NCBI GenBank assembly: GCA_026004775.1
Contig: BPJU01000001.1
Coordinates: forward strand, 372,001-436,000
Length of the DNA: 64,000 nucleotides
Direction of reading: 5' to 3'
Source: Pirellulaceae bacterium
Lineage (GTDB): Bacteria; Planctomycetota; Planctomycetia; Pirellulales; Pirellulaceae
Of this stretch, positions 26,053 to 34,483 are shown piece after piece (position 1 is the first letter of the stretch; each line of letters begins with the position of its first letter). The notes beneath the pieces were generated by a model. It was not told the DNA's origin. It did no database searches and saw only the letters and a list, made by a program, of their open reading frames with translations. The position numbers and the translations under genes were made by a program.

Positions 26053-26880
26053 GTGCGGTTACTTGGTAACTTCCTGGTAGTTTTGACGCTGGTGCTCAGT
26101 CTGCTCTTTGCGTCGTTGTCGATTGTGGTATTTGCGACGCATAAGAACTGGCGCGATGAAGCCAAACGACTCAAAGACGAAGTCACCAAACTGGAAAGTG
26201 CGAACAAGCGGTTCCGTGAGGAGATCGAGCAGGCGAAGACGACGCTGGCTCAGGAGCAATTGGCTCGGAAGATGGCGATCGCTTCTTTAGAAACGCAACT
26301 GGTGGCGGCTCGCGATCAATACGCCCAGGCCCAGGCCGAAGCGACTCGACTGGCCGCCGAGGTCGGCACGCTGGTTGAAAAAGGCAAGAACGATTCGGCG
26401 GTGATGGCAGCCGTGACGGCCGAAGTCACCCAACTGCGCTCGCAACTGGTAAACGACCGGGCGGATCGGGATCAGCAGTTTGCCAACGTCGTGAAACTTA
26501 CCGACGACTTGCATTCGCTCCAGGGAGTACGCGACAACTTGTTGAACCGCAACACACAACTTGCCGAACAAAATGCGCGGATGAAGAAGGTGCTGGAAGC
26601 GAATGATCTGTCGGAGTTCGCGGACGTGGCGTCCGTACCTCCGAAACTTGATGGAATCGTGATGGCCGTCGGTACGGACAACCTGGTGGAGATCTCGTTA
26701 GGAAGTGACGACGGTTTGAAAGTGGGACACACGCTGGACGTATATCGTGGAACGACCTATCTGGGCCGCATCGAGGTGGTGCGGACTTTGCCCAGCCGGT
26801 CGGTAGCGAAGATTCTTCCCGAATACCGCAAAGGCCAAATCAGGACGCAGGACCGTGTCGCAACCCGATTCGTTAACTAG
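26053..26880 (+). CDS. Membrane-anchored coiled-coil protein with FlgT_C-like domain
   Basis: 275 residues from a GTG at 26053. One N-terminal membrane helix (LGNFLVVLTLVLSLLFASLSIVVFA) is followed by about 170 residues of coiled coil (RLKDEVTKLESANKRFREEIEQA to NTQLAEQNARMKKVLEAN). A small beta domain ends it (DGIVMAVGTDNLVEISLGSDDGLKVGHTLDVYRG...LGRIEVVRTLPSRSVAKI), which resembles the C-terminal domain of flagellar protein FlgT. The function is unknown; no flagellar gene is nearby. The next small membrane gene starts inside its last codons, so the two are translationally coupled. Confidence 0.82.
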   Translation: MRLLGNFLVVLTLVLSLLFASLSIVVFATHKNWRDEAKRLKDEVTKLESANKRFREEIEQAKTTLAQEQLARKMAIASLETQLVAARDQYAQAQAEATRLAAEVGTLVEKGKNDSAVMAAVTAEVTQLRSQLVNDRADRDQQFANVVKLTDDLHSLQGVRDNLLNRNTQLAEQNARMKKVLEANDLSEFADVASVPPKLDGIVMAVGTDNLVEISLGSDDGLKVGHTLDVYRGTTYLGRIEVVRTLPSRSVAKILPEYRKGQIRTQDRVATRFVN

Positions 26881-27037
26881 TGCTACTCGGCGTAGTCCGT
26901 CGCCCCAGAAGGCTCCGTACGACATCTATACGGTGATGTTGTTCATCGCCTTTCTGGCACTGGCGATCGGCTGTCTGTTGCTGTATCTGGAGCTGCGCTC
27001 GTACGGACCGTTCCCCTATTGGCGGCCGGTCAGTTAG
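26855..27037 (+). CDS. Small single-pass membrane protein
   Basis: 60 residues from a GTG at 26855, overlapping the upstream gene by 26 bases. A hydrophilic N-terminus is followed by one membrane helix (YTVMLFIAFLALAIGCLLLYLEL) and a short tail. The overlap, and the retention of a clean hydrophobic helix in a frame different from the upstream gene, argue that it is real. It may partner with the coiled-coil protein; that is an inference from coupling. Confidence 0.6.
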   Translation: MSQPDSLTSATRRSPSPQKAPYDIYTVMLFIAFLALAIGCLLLYLELRSYGPFPYWRPVS

Positions 27038-27059
27038 CTTTCTGCAACTTGGCCGACGG

Positions 27060-28490
27060 TTACCGGTTGTCCGGCCGCTGGTTTGGTTGTGACCGGCTTT
27101 GGATGCCGATGACCTCGGGGCCTTCCGTGCCGGGAGCAATCCGCAAGCGCACCGGCCAGCCGGGCTGGAGCTGTCGAAGGTCGGCACGTTGGCCGTCCAG
27201 CATGATCCGCGCATTTTGAGCAACCGGCAGCGACCGCGGACCTCGAGGCGTTAGGACCTCGATCCTCCCCTGTTGCAAATCCACCTTTGTCAGGCGGCCG
27301 GCCAATCCCGCACCCGGCGCACCAGGGGCACCACGTGGCGGCGGCTGATTGGAAGCGGCTGGCGGGGATTCGGTTCGCCGGTTGCGCACGGAGCCACCAT
27401 CCCGGTCCGAGCGGCGATAGACCAGGTATTCCTGGTGAACCGGCTTGCACCAACCCTCTTCATCATTACATGCAAAGTAGTCGACCACTACTCGAAGTGC
27501 CCCATCGCTCCAATCCGCCACTTCCACCAGCAACTCGCGCGGGTCGATGTCCGAGGGCACACTGACCTGAGGGCCCTGCCACTGACCGGGAGTCACGCTC
27601 ATCCCTTCCGGTCCGCTAATCCGTACCCGGATCGGTTCGGCCAGATTGTTCCAATGCACGTGATACAGCGGGTCGCAGTGGAAGCCCAAATAGAGTTTTC
27701 CGTTGCCCCCGTTGAGCAGTGACGGCTCGGCTTCGGCACGCAATTTGACGTAATACGGTTCGCGCGACTCCTGAGGCTCGATCACCAGCGGCACCATGCG
27801 AGCCGGCACGGTGATGCGGGGCACGACACCACGCGGAGCGATAGCCGGCGGCGCGAGTTGCGGAAGGTTCAAGTCTTCCGGTCGCGTCGGGTTCTCGACC
27901 GGCCCGACCAGTTCTTCCAAATCCGCCCGCAACTCGTTCGGCCGGCTCCACTGCCGCTTGCGAACGATGATCCCATCCGGATCGACCACAAATTCCGAAT
28001 TGGGGGCGTCACCAAGAGCGTGTTTCAGAGGATTGTCGATTCCGTCGCAAAGCCAAGGAATCTGCGAGCCCAGCTTCCGTTCGGCCTCTTTGACGTGCAT
28101 CAACCGCTCTTGCAACGTGTAGGGCGTCACATAGCCGTTCGTTTCCGGATGGGCTAATGCCTTGTAGACGTAATAGAACCGCACGCCTCGAGGAGCATAG
28201 TCGCGATACACAGCCTCCAAACTGGAGACATTACGCAAGAAAGGCGGTCACGTCAGACAGCCGAAGACCAACACCGTGTAATGGCCGCGTAACCGGCTTA
28301 GAGAGAACGGCCGCCCTTCGGCGTCGTAAATCGTGATGTCCGGCAGCGGCTCGCCGACAGCCGGAGACCGCCGGTCGAACTCCCCGCCACGAGGTGCTGG
28401 CGCGTTGCTTCCTGGTCGCATCTGGGCCAGCGCCGGCAAACTGCTGGAATACAAGAGGGAAAGGCATATCACCAATGCCACAAGCCGCAT
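27060..28490 (-). CDS. Probable selenoprotein: deiodinase-like redoxin fused to a DsbD-like domain
   Basis: One 476-residue frame from the ATG at 28490, interrupted only by TGA at 28248-28250 (residue 81). Signal peptide: MRLVALVICLSLLYSSSLPALA. The redoxin domain (about 45-200) reads HYTVLVFGCLT-U-PPFLRN, then VRFYYVYKALAHPETNGY and NSEFVVDPDGIIVRKRQW. G-x-x-T-U-P-P-F followed by an EAHP-like motif is the active-site layout of iodothyronine deiodinases and related redoxins, where U or C is the catalytic residue. The frame is identical before and after the TGA, and a SECIS-like hairpin follows, so selenocysteine insertion is favoured over a broken gene. A DsbD-N-like domain (about 230-370) holds the C-x6-C pair CNDEEGWC. 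A final segment (LTKVDLQQGRIEVLTPRG) looks DUF5666-like. Export suggests periplasmic thiol/selenol redox chemistry; the substrate is unknown. Confidence 0.85.
28213..28229 (-). promoter_or_regulatory. Candidate bacterial SECIS hairpin
   Basis: On the coding strand GTCTCCA (28229-28223) pairs with TGGAGGC (28219-28213) in a 7-bp stem with one G-T wobble, around loop GTT. The loop begins 25 nt after the UGA. Known bacterial SECIS rules ask for a small stem whose apical loop lies about 16-37 nt after UGA and has a G in its first two positions; all are met. It lies within the coding sequence, as bacterial SECIS elements do. Confidence 0.65.
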
Positions 28491-28707
28491 CGCAAATGCT
28501 CCTTTCAGAACTCTATTACGCCTTCGTGTGGCGGCACCGCACCCATTTTGCCTCGTGCGCCGCTGCCGTGCCAGTCCGCAATCACACGATGGTGATAAAC
28601 CACTCCTTTACCCACCAGGCTGCATGGGTCTTGCGGTTCGATTGCTAAAACTACTAACCCCTTCCACACTGCCAAGTGTCGTCGCTGGTCGCCAATTCGG
28701 TGAAAAC

Positions 28708-30057
28708 TTACCATCCCGGTCGTGACGGCTCATCAAGACGCCGATTGGCTGGCGGAGCTTCGACGAACTGTGCCTCGGCCGCCGACCACCGGAGTTCCCC
28801 GGGACAAAAAAGTGCGATGTTGCCCAGCAGGCAAAAGCGACTGAGCCGCCCGCCGTACCGGAAGTCACTCCACGGCTCTTCCTGGCCGCGGCAGGCACTC
28901 AAAAAGTTTTGCATGTGCGATGCCCCGCTCGATTCGTGGCGGAGGGCTGTAAACTCCGCGGCTAAGCTGGCTGGAACAAAACGCGGCATCTGGCCCAATT
29001 CCGGAATAAACATTTTGCCTCTTTCGGCCACAACGAGGACACCGTGAGGTGGCAGCCGAGATGTCCCCGTAACGTCCGGCGGGGGCTGGCGACCACCGTC
29101 ATACCAAGTGATCGGCAGCTCCGGTGCGCCGGGCCGGGGAACGTAGAAGGTAACCGTGCTGGAAGCAGGAAACGTCTCCGCGTGGTGGCCGGAAACGTCG
29201 GCGACGATACGAGTCGGCTCGGCCAAATCCAATCCCGTCATTACCGGATCCAGCAAGTGGATCGCCATATCGCCTAAAGTGCCGGTGCCGAAATCCCACC
29301 AGGCCCGCCAGCGCATGGGGTGATAAGCCGGGTGGTACGGGCGCTTTGGGGCCGGCCCCAGCCAAAGATCCCACTCCAAATAATCCGGTACAGGCGGCTG
29401 TTCCCTGGGGCGATCTATACCTTGCGGCCAATTGGGACGCGCAGTCCATGCGTGGATGGCGTGGACGGTCCCCAGCAGCCCTCGCTTCAGGATCGATGCC
29501 GCCATCCGGTAGCCCGGCGCGGCGTGGTGTTGGTTGCCCATTTGGGTGACCACGGATCGCCGGGCTGCTTCCGTTTCTAATATGCGAATCTGCTGAATCG
29601 TCCTTGCCAGCGGGCGTTCGCAATAAACGTGCAGGTTTTTCTCCAGTGCGCGCAAGGCGGCCGAGGCGTGCATGTGGTCCGGCCCACTGATAATGACCGC
29701 ATCGAGCGATTCGCGATCAAGCATCTCGCGAAAATCCCGGTAACACCGGGCATGGGGCCGAAAGTGCCGAGCCTGTTCCAGGTAGCGAGCATCCACGTCA
29801 CATAGGGCCACCGTCTCGCGTATCGGCACGTCGGCCAGGTTGTCGTTGCCTCGATTGCCTACACCGATGGCTCCGATGCGCAGCTCCTCCAGAGCACTGG
29901 CAGAAGTCCGTGAAGGGCACGCCACGTGCCAGCCGGCACCGACGGCGGCCAGCGCGCCGACCAGCCAATGCCGGCGGTTCCACAAGCGGCTTGGCTCGCG
30001 GAGGCACCGCTTCCTTGGTTCGCGATCGGCTTTGTGCATTCTCGATGAACGTGTCAT
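28708..30057 (-). CDS. Gfo/Idh/MocA family oxidoreductase with Tat-like leader
   Basis: 449 residues; the ATG at 30036 is an alternative start. The leader contains NRRHWLVGALAAVGAGW. The Rossmann fold is seen in ELRIGAIGVGNRGNDNLADV and ETVALCDVDARYLEQA, with the family segment AVIISGPDHMHASAALRALEKNLHVYCERPLA. The usual catalytic-site Lys of the EKP motif is Arg here (ERP). The C-terminal dimerisation domain has WRAWWDFGTGTLGDMAIHLLDPV. These NAD(P)-dependent enzymes oxidise or reduce sugars and cyclitols; planctomycetes carry dozens, mostly uncharacterised and exported by Tat. The Lys-to-Arg change makes the usual chemistry doubtful. The gap from 28491 to 28707 holds no gene. Confidence 0.9.
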   Translation of the reverse strand: MTRSSRMHKADREPRKRCLREPSRLWNRRHWLVGALAAVGAGWHVACPSRTSASALEELRIGAIGVGNRGNDNLADVPIRETVALCDVDARYLEQARHFRPHARCYRDFREMLDRESLDAVIISGPDHMHASAALRALEKNLHVYCERPLARTIQQIRILETEAARRSVVTQMGNQHHAAPGYRMAASILKRGLLGTVHAIHAWTARPNWPQGIDRPREQPPVPDYLEWDLWLGPAPKRPYHPAYHPMRWRAWWDFGTGTLGDMAIHLLDPVMTGLDLAEPTRIVADVSGHHAETFPASSTVTFYVPRPGAPELPITWYDGGRQPPPDVTGTSRLPPHGVLVVAERGKMFIPELGQMPRFVPASLAAEFTALRHESSGASHMQNFLSACRGQEEPWSDFRYGGRLSRFCLLGNIALFCPGELRWSAAEAQFVEAPPANRRLDEPSRPGW

Positions 30058-30211
30058 TCTTGTTCCAAAACACTTGCCGGATATGCCCCGGGGTCGCCTG
30101 CCCTACCCGAACTTTATCACAGGTTGTTAGACTAGTCGATTGCAATAGGCGATCGGGTAGCAAAAGAGTGGGTATTGCTTGCGAATTACATGAACGAGCG
30201 GGGAGTGAGCC

Positions 30212-30953
30212 TTGGACGATTCTGGAGGAAATGCTGACTTGGAGCAGACGCTGGCGCGATTTGGTATCGGTTTGGACTCGCAGCAAATAGCGCAATTAGA
30301 CCGTTTTCGGCAAATCGTGTGGGATTGGAACGAAAAGATCAACTTGACGCGCCACACGACCATGGAATTGTTCGTGACGCGCGATGTGCTGGACTCTCAG
30401 CAACTTGCCCAGCTCTTGCCGGCCGGTTGCCGCGTGCTCGATTTCGGATCGGGTTATGGCGTTCCGGGCATAGTGGTGCAGATTCTGCGGCCCGATGTGC
30501 GCGTGGAGCTGAGTGAATGCATTGGCAAAAAGGCCAGGGTTCTTCAGGAAATCTGTGAGAAATTGGGTTTGAACTGTCCGGTGTATGCCGAACGAACCGA
30601 ACAAGTACTGGAGCGTACCGAGCGGCCGTATGAGGCGATCATAGCGCGGGCCGTGGGACCACTTTGGAAAATGCTGAGGGCACTTCGTCCCTATTGGACC
30701 AAGTTCCACCACCTCTATGTGGTCAAAGGGCCGCAGTGGCGCTCGGAGCGCGGGGAGGCTCGCCACCGAGGCATGATGCACGGGTTGAATCTGCGGCGCG
30801 CGGCCGTTTATGCTAACCCGCTGGAAAAGTGGCAAAGTGTGATACTGCATATTTGGCCGGATGAAGAATTCGTGGCCGGATTGCGCCAGCAGCAAGCGGC
30901 ACCGGCGGGACGGCCACGCCCGCCGCGAACGAAAAAGACCCAAGCAAGGATAA
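30212..30953 (+). CDS. rsmG: 16S rRNA m7G527 methyltransferase, C-terminal frameshift
   Basis: Start TTG at 30212 with GGGGAG a few bases upstream. Family features: QLDRFRQIVWDWNEKINLTR, the SAM-binding VLDFGSGYGVPGIVVQILRPD, LSECIGKKARVLQEICEKLGL and AIIARAVGPLWKML. RsmG methylates G527 of 16S rRNA in the cytoplasm. The frame as read runs on to 31270, deep into the next gene, with non-family sequence. Dropping one A from the AAAAA run at 30932-30936 gives a basic tail KRPKQG and a stop at 30951-30953, six bases before the ATG of the next gene and a normal 246-residue length. I therefore end the gene at 30953. Confidence 0.88.
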
Positions 30954-30959
30954 CGTACC

Positions 30960-31794
30960 ATGGGAGCCTGGAAATTCGCGGGCTGTGCAGATGGACGTGG
31001 CTTTCGCTGACCCGCAAGCCAATCGCGACCGCATGGAGCGGTGGATCAAGGAAGCTGCCGGAGCAGGAGCGGCACTGGTGGTTTTCCCCGAATGCGCACT
31101 GTGCGGCTATTGCTTTGAAAGTTTGCAGGAAGCCTGGCAATGGGCCGAACCGATCCCGGGGCCGTCGACGGAAAAAATCGTCGAGCTGTGCCGCCGAATC
31201 GGCATCCATGTGGCCTTCGGCATGCTGGAGCGCACGGAGTCTCAACTGTTCAATGCATGTGCGCTGGTAGGGCCTGACGGAGTAGTAGGAGTCTATCGCA
31301 AAATCCATTTGCCCTACCTGGGAGTCGACCGGTTTGCCACGCCGGGCGATCGGCCGTTTGGCGTTTTTCGGGTCGGGCCGGCTCGAGTCGGCATGCACAT
31401 CTGCTACGACGGCTCGTTTCCCGAGTCGGCTCGAGTAATGGCGCTGGCCGGCGCCGAAGTCGTATTGTTGCCCACGAACTGGCCTCCCGGCGCCGAAAAC
31501 ACGGCCAAGTACCTGCCCAATGCCCGCGCCTTGGAGAACCACGTCTATTTTGCCGCCGTTAACCGTGTCGGTGAGGAACGTGGCTTCCGGTTTATCGGAC
31601 GCAGCCGCATCGTCGATCCCACAGGCGAAACGCTCGCCGAGGCGGGAGATTCAGAAGAGAAGCTGCTGGTGGCCGAAGCCAATTTAGAATTCGCTCGAAC
31701 CAAGCGCATTGTTCGAGTTCCCGGAAAACATATCATCGATCGCTTCGCCGACCGGCGGCCCGAAATGTATCGTCCGATAGTCGAGTCGAATTAG
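30960..31794 (+). CDS. Carbon-nitrogen hydrolase (nitrilase superfamily), frameshift near start
   Basis: The ATG at 30960 has AAGGAT eight bases upstream and encodes MGAWKFA; the body begins in the +1 frame as VQMDVAFADPQANRDR. Removing one G of GGG at 30980-30982 yields MGAWKFAAVQMDVAFADP, a normal nitrilase N-terminus, and a 277-residue protein. Read literally, the only in-frame start is the GTG at 30985, which cuts off the first beta strand. Catalytic triad: Glu in LVVFPECALCGY, Lys in YRKIHLPYLG, Cys in GMHICYDGSFPE. The superfamily hydrolyses amides or carbamoyl compounds; the substrate is undetermined. It forms a tight pair with rsmG. Confidence 0.9.
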
Positions 31795-31839
31795 AAGAAC
31801 TAACAATCGTATAGAAGAGTTTGCCTCCAGGGAGAGTAG

Positions 31840-31870
31840 TGGGAGTGAGATTTCTCCCAGACTATTTTTC
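31840..31870 (+). terminator. Rho-independent terminator after the nitrilase gene
   Basis: TGGGAG (31840-31845) pairs with CTCCCA (31854-31859) around an 8-base loop, and ACTATTTTTC follows. It lies 46 bases after the nitrilase stop, between convergent genes. Confidence 0.65.
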
Positions 31871-31914
31871 GGCTTCCTCCAAAAAGCGGTCCAAAGTGCG
31901 AATCGCAGCAGCTA

Positions 31915-32403
31915 TCAGCCGTGTGACTCGGATGACTTCCCATCCGGGAACCACTCCCAAACCTGGTAATGGTCGCCGCGCATGCCGAGCTGCCGGTACA
32001 CTTTTTGGGCGACCGTATTGCGAGTATCCACATAAAGTCGAATGCCTACATATGGGGGACGGCTGGCAACCTGTTCTTGCACGTATCGATAGAGCGTTCG
32101 GAACACACCCCGGCGACGCCATTCCGGTACGACATACACTGATTGAATCCAGATCACGCATCCGTTGCGCCAGTCGCTCCACTCGTAAGTCAACAGCAGG
32201 CTGCCAATCAATCTGGATGGATCGGCGGCATGAGCCACCAGGTATTGGCCCTTGCTGGAGTCTTCGAAAACCGCTGAGACACCTCGATGCACCGTGTTGC
32301 GGTCCAGCACCAGCGACTCGGATTCCCAGGCCAGAGCAATCTGGAATTCCACCAGCGCCGGTATGTCGTCGGGGTGAGCCTGTCTTACCAGGTATGAGGT
32401 CAT
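31915..32403 (-). CDS. GNAT family N-acetyltransferase
   Basis: 162 residues. The fold is clear: N-terminal VRQAHPDDIPALVEFQIALAWE, central strand IWIQSVYVVPEWRRRGVFRTLYRYV with the acetyl-CoA loop RRRGV, and VGIRLYVDTRNTVAQKVYRQLGM near the end. It transfers an acetyl group from acetyl-CoA to an amine; the substrate is unknown. It is cytosolic, with no signal. It converges with the nitrilase gene and is not obviously in an operon. Confidence 0.9.
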   Translation of the reverse strand: MTSYLVRQAHPDDIPALVEFQIALAWESESLVLDRNTVHRGVSAVFEDSSKGQYLVAHAADPSRLIGSLLLTYEWSDWRNGCVIWIQSVYVVPEWRRRGVFRTLYRYVQEQVASRPPYVGIRLYVDTRNTVAQKVYRQLGMRGDHYQVWEWFPDGKSSESHG

Positions 32404-32523
32404 GTTAGGTCTGCCGTAGCGGTCTGTGTTTCAGTTCGTGCTGCTGCATTGGATGTTCCTCTGGCGGTGGCTATACCGAGGGAGGCTGACGCAACGGCGA
32501 AAACCCGGCACCAGCTTACTCGG

Positions 32524-33244
32524 TTAGAAACGCCAGCGTTTTCCGAGTGCTTTGGCTTGATATTGGCGCAGTTCGGCGATACCTCGCCGTGCCAGATTCA
32601 ACAGCACCCGCAGCTCCTCTTCGCTGAACGTAGCCTCCTCGCCGGTCCCTTGGATTTCGACGAAACGCCCCGATCCGGTCATCACGACGTTCATATCGAC
32701 GTCGGCAGCGGCGTCCTGTTCGTAATCCAGGTCCAGGACGGGCCGCCCATCCAGAGAGCCCGACGCTCACGGCGGCCACACTGTCTCGCAGCGGATAGCG
32801 AGACGGATCGGGGAGTTGGTCGAGTATGGAGTCGATGGCGTCGACCAGAGCAATAAATCCTCCGGTGATGGCGGCCGTGCGCGTTCCACCGTCGGCTTCG
32901 AGCACGTCACAGTCGACGGTGATCAGCCGTTCGCCGAGCGCTTCCAGATCGGCCACCGCGCGCAGGCTTCGACCGATCAACCGCTGGATTTCGGTGGTGC
33001 GCCCGTCGATTTTGCCGCCGCGTTCACGGGGCTTGCGCGGCTGAGTGCTTCCGGGCAGCATATTGTATTCGGCCGTGATCCAGCCCTTTCCCTGCCCTTG
33101 CAGCCACGGCGGAACCGTAACATCAATGCTCGCCGTGCAGAGCACCGTAGTATTTCCGGCCCGATACAGCACGCTGCCCGGACAGGTTCGCGTATACCGG
33201 CGCTGGATCTTGACGGGCCGTAGCTCATTGGCGCGCCGCCCCAT
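32524..33244 (-). CDS. rph: Ribonuclease PH, frameshifted near 32755
   Basis: The ATG at 33244 ([18 protein letters not shown]) lies five bases after GGGAGG; an in-frame GTG at 33250 sits inside that site and is rejected. Motifs: [67 protein letters not shown]. After VAAVSVG the starting frame becomes nonsense and ends at 32516. The other frame gives [20 protein letters not shown] and [20 protein letters not shown], and stops at 32524. Removing one G from GGG in GTCGGGCTC restores a 239-residue protein, exactly the family length. RNase PH trims tRNA 3' ends phosphorolytically. It lies downstream of the arginine genes, after a 286-base gap. Confidence 0.93.
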
Positions 33245-33530
33245 AGTCACCTCCCCTGGTAACCAGTGTCGCCATTCTGGCAGCCCGAGCCGCGCACGAT
33301 CCGCGGAACCGGCTTGGACGCCAGACGACCCGCCGGCACCGTTACTACTATTATCGACTGAAATCCGACTGGGTCGTGCCCCGCATTGTACTAAAAAATT
33401 TTGGGAATGACCGAACCGGCTTTGCGCCGCTTTGCTGCCGCGGCCGCCCGAGTTCCGCCGCCAGCCCCGGGGTGAAGAAGTAGTCTGGTACCGCGGGGCG
33501 AAATGGATACCCTCTGGAGTCGGTGCACGG

Positions 33531-34481
33531 TTACTCGCGGTTTTCCAGCAGCCACACCAACAAGCCTTTCTGCAAGTGGAGGCGGTTGGCTGCCTGATGT
33601 ACGACGACGCTCGCCGGGCCGTCGATGACTTCGTCGGTCACCTCCTCGCCTCGGTGAGCCGGCAAGCAGTGCATGAACCGGGCCTGTGGGCCGGCTTCTT
33701 GCATGAGTTGTCGGTTTACCTGGTAAGCGGCAAAGGCGGCTCGCCGTTGCTGGGCCTGGTCCTCCTGTCCCATGCTGGTCCACACATCGGTGTAGACGAT
33801 CTGGGCGCCGCGGACGGCGGCGTGGGGGTCGTCGGTCTGCGCACAGCGCGCTTCGGGATATGTCCGCCGCAAGCTTTCCAGGAAGCGAGCGGAAAACTGA
33901 TAAGCGGGCGGCCCGGCCAAAACGAATTCCACTCCGAACGCGGCACAACCTACGGCAAGACTTCGCGCCACGTTATTACCGTCGCCTACGAAGACGAGTT
34001 TCACACCCTCGAACGTGCCGAACAGCTCCCGAATCGTGAACAGGTCGGCCAGCGCTTGACAGGGATGTGCCAGGTTCGAAAGTCCGTTGATCACAGGTAC
34101 CGAACAGTGCTGGGCCAGTTCGACGAGTCGCCGGTGCGACCGGGTGCGGAAGACGATGGCATCGACGTATTGGCTGAGCACTTGGGCGAAGTCCGCCACC
34201 GCCTCGCGTTCGCCCCACCCGACTTCCTTTCCCAGAAACAAGCTGCTGCCACCCAATTGGGCCATCGCTGTTTCGAAAGAGACGCGGGTGCGCAGCGACG
34301 GCTTTTCGAATAACAGCGCCAACACGCGTCCGGCCAACAGCGGGTCGCGGTGACCTTCTTTCCACCGGGCTTTCAACTCGCCGGCCCGATCGACGATCGC
34401 CTTCAATCGCTCGCGGGGCTGTTCCAACAATGACAGAAAATGCAGGCTGGCCATGCTGGTATCCCGTGCCACTTGCGGCAT
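33531..34481 (-). CDS. argF: Ornithine carbamoyltransferase
   Basis: 316 residues from the ATG at 34481 ([15 protein letters not shown]), two bases after the argD stop; the ATG at 34454 is the alternative. The frame is open far upstream but that part is argD out of phase. Carbamoyl-phosphate binding [27 protein letters not shown], and the ornithine-site motif [12 protein letters not shown] are all intact. It makes citrulline from ornithine and carbamoyl phosphate in arginine synthesis. Third gene of argB-argD-argF. Confidence 0.96.
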   Translation of the reverse strand: MPQVARDTSMASLHFLSLLEQPRERLKAIVDRAGELKARWKEGHRDPLLAGRVLALLFEKPSLRTRVSFETAMAQLGGSSLFLGKEVGWGEREAVADFAQVLSQYVDAIVFRTRSHRRLVELAQHCSVPVINGLSNLAHPCQALADLFTIRELFGTFEGVKLVFVGDGNNVARSLAVGCAAFGVEFVLAGPPAYQFSARFLESLRRTYPEARCAQTDDPHAAVRGAQIVYTDVWTSMGQEDQAQQRRAAFAAYQVNRQLMQEAGPQARFMHCLPAHRGEEVTDEVIDGPASVVVHQAANRLHLQKGLLVWLLENRE

Positions 34482-34483
34482 AC

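Noticed and set aside
28240-28260. Plain nonsense mutation or frameshift splitting the redoxin gene
   Set aside because: The frame is the same on both sides, the only disruption is TGA exactly at the catalytic codon, and a SECIS-like stem follows; a nonsense mutation remains possible but less likely.
30954-31270. C-terminal extension of RsmG overlapping the nitrilase gene
   Set aside because: It is the nitrilase region in the wrong frame, produced by an extra A in AAAAA.
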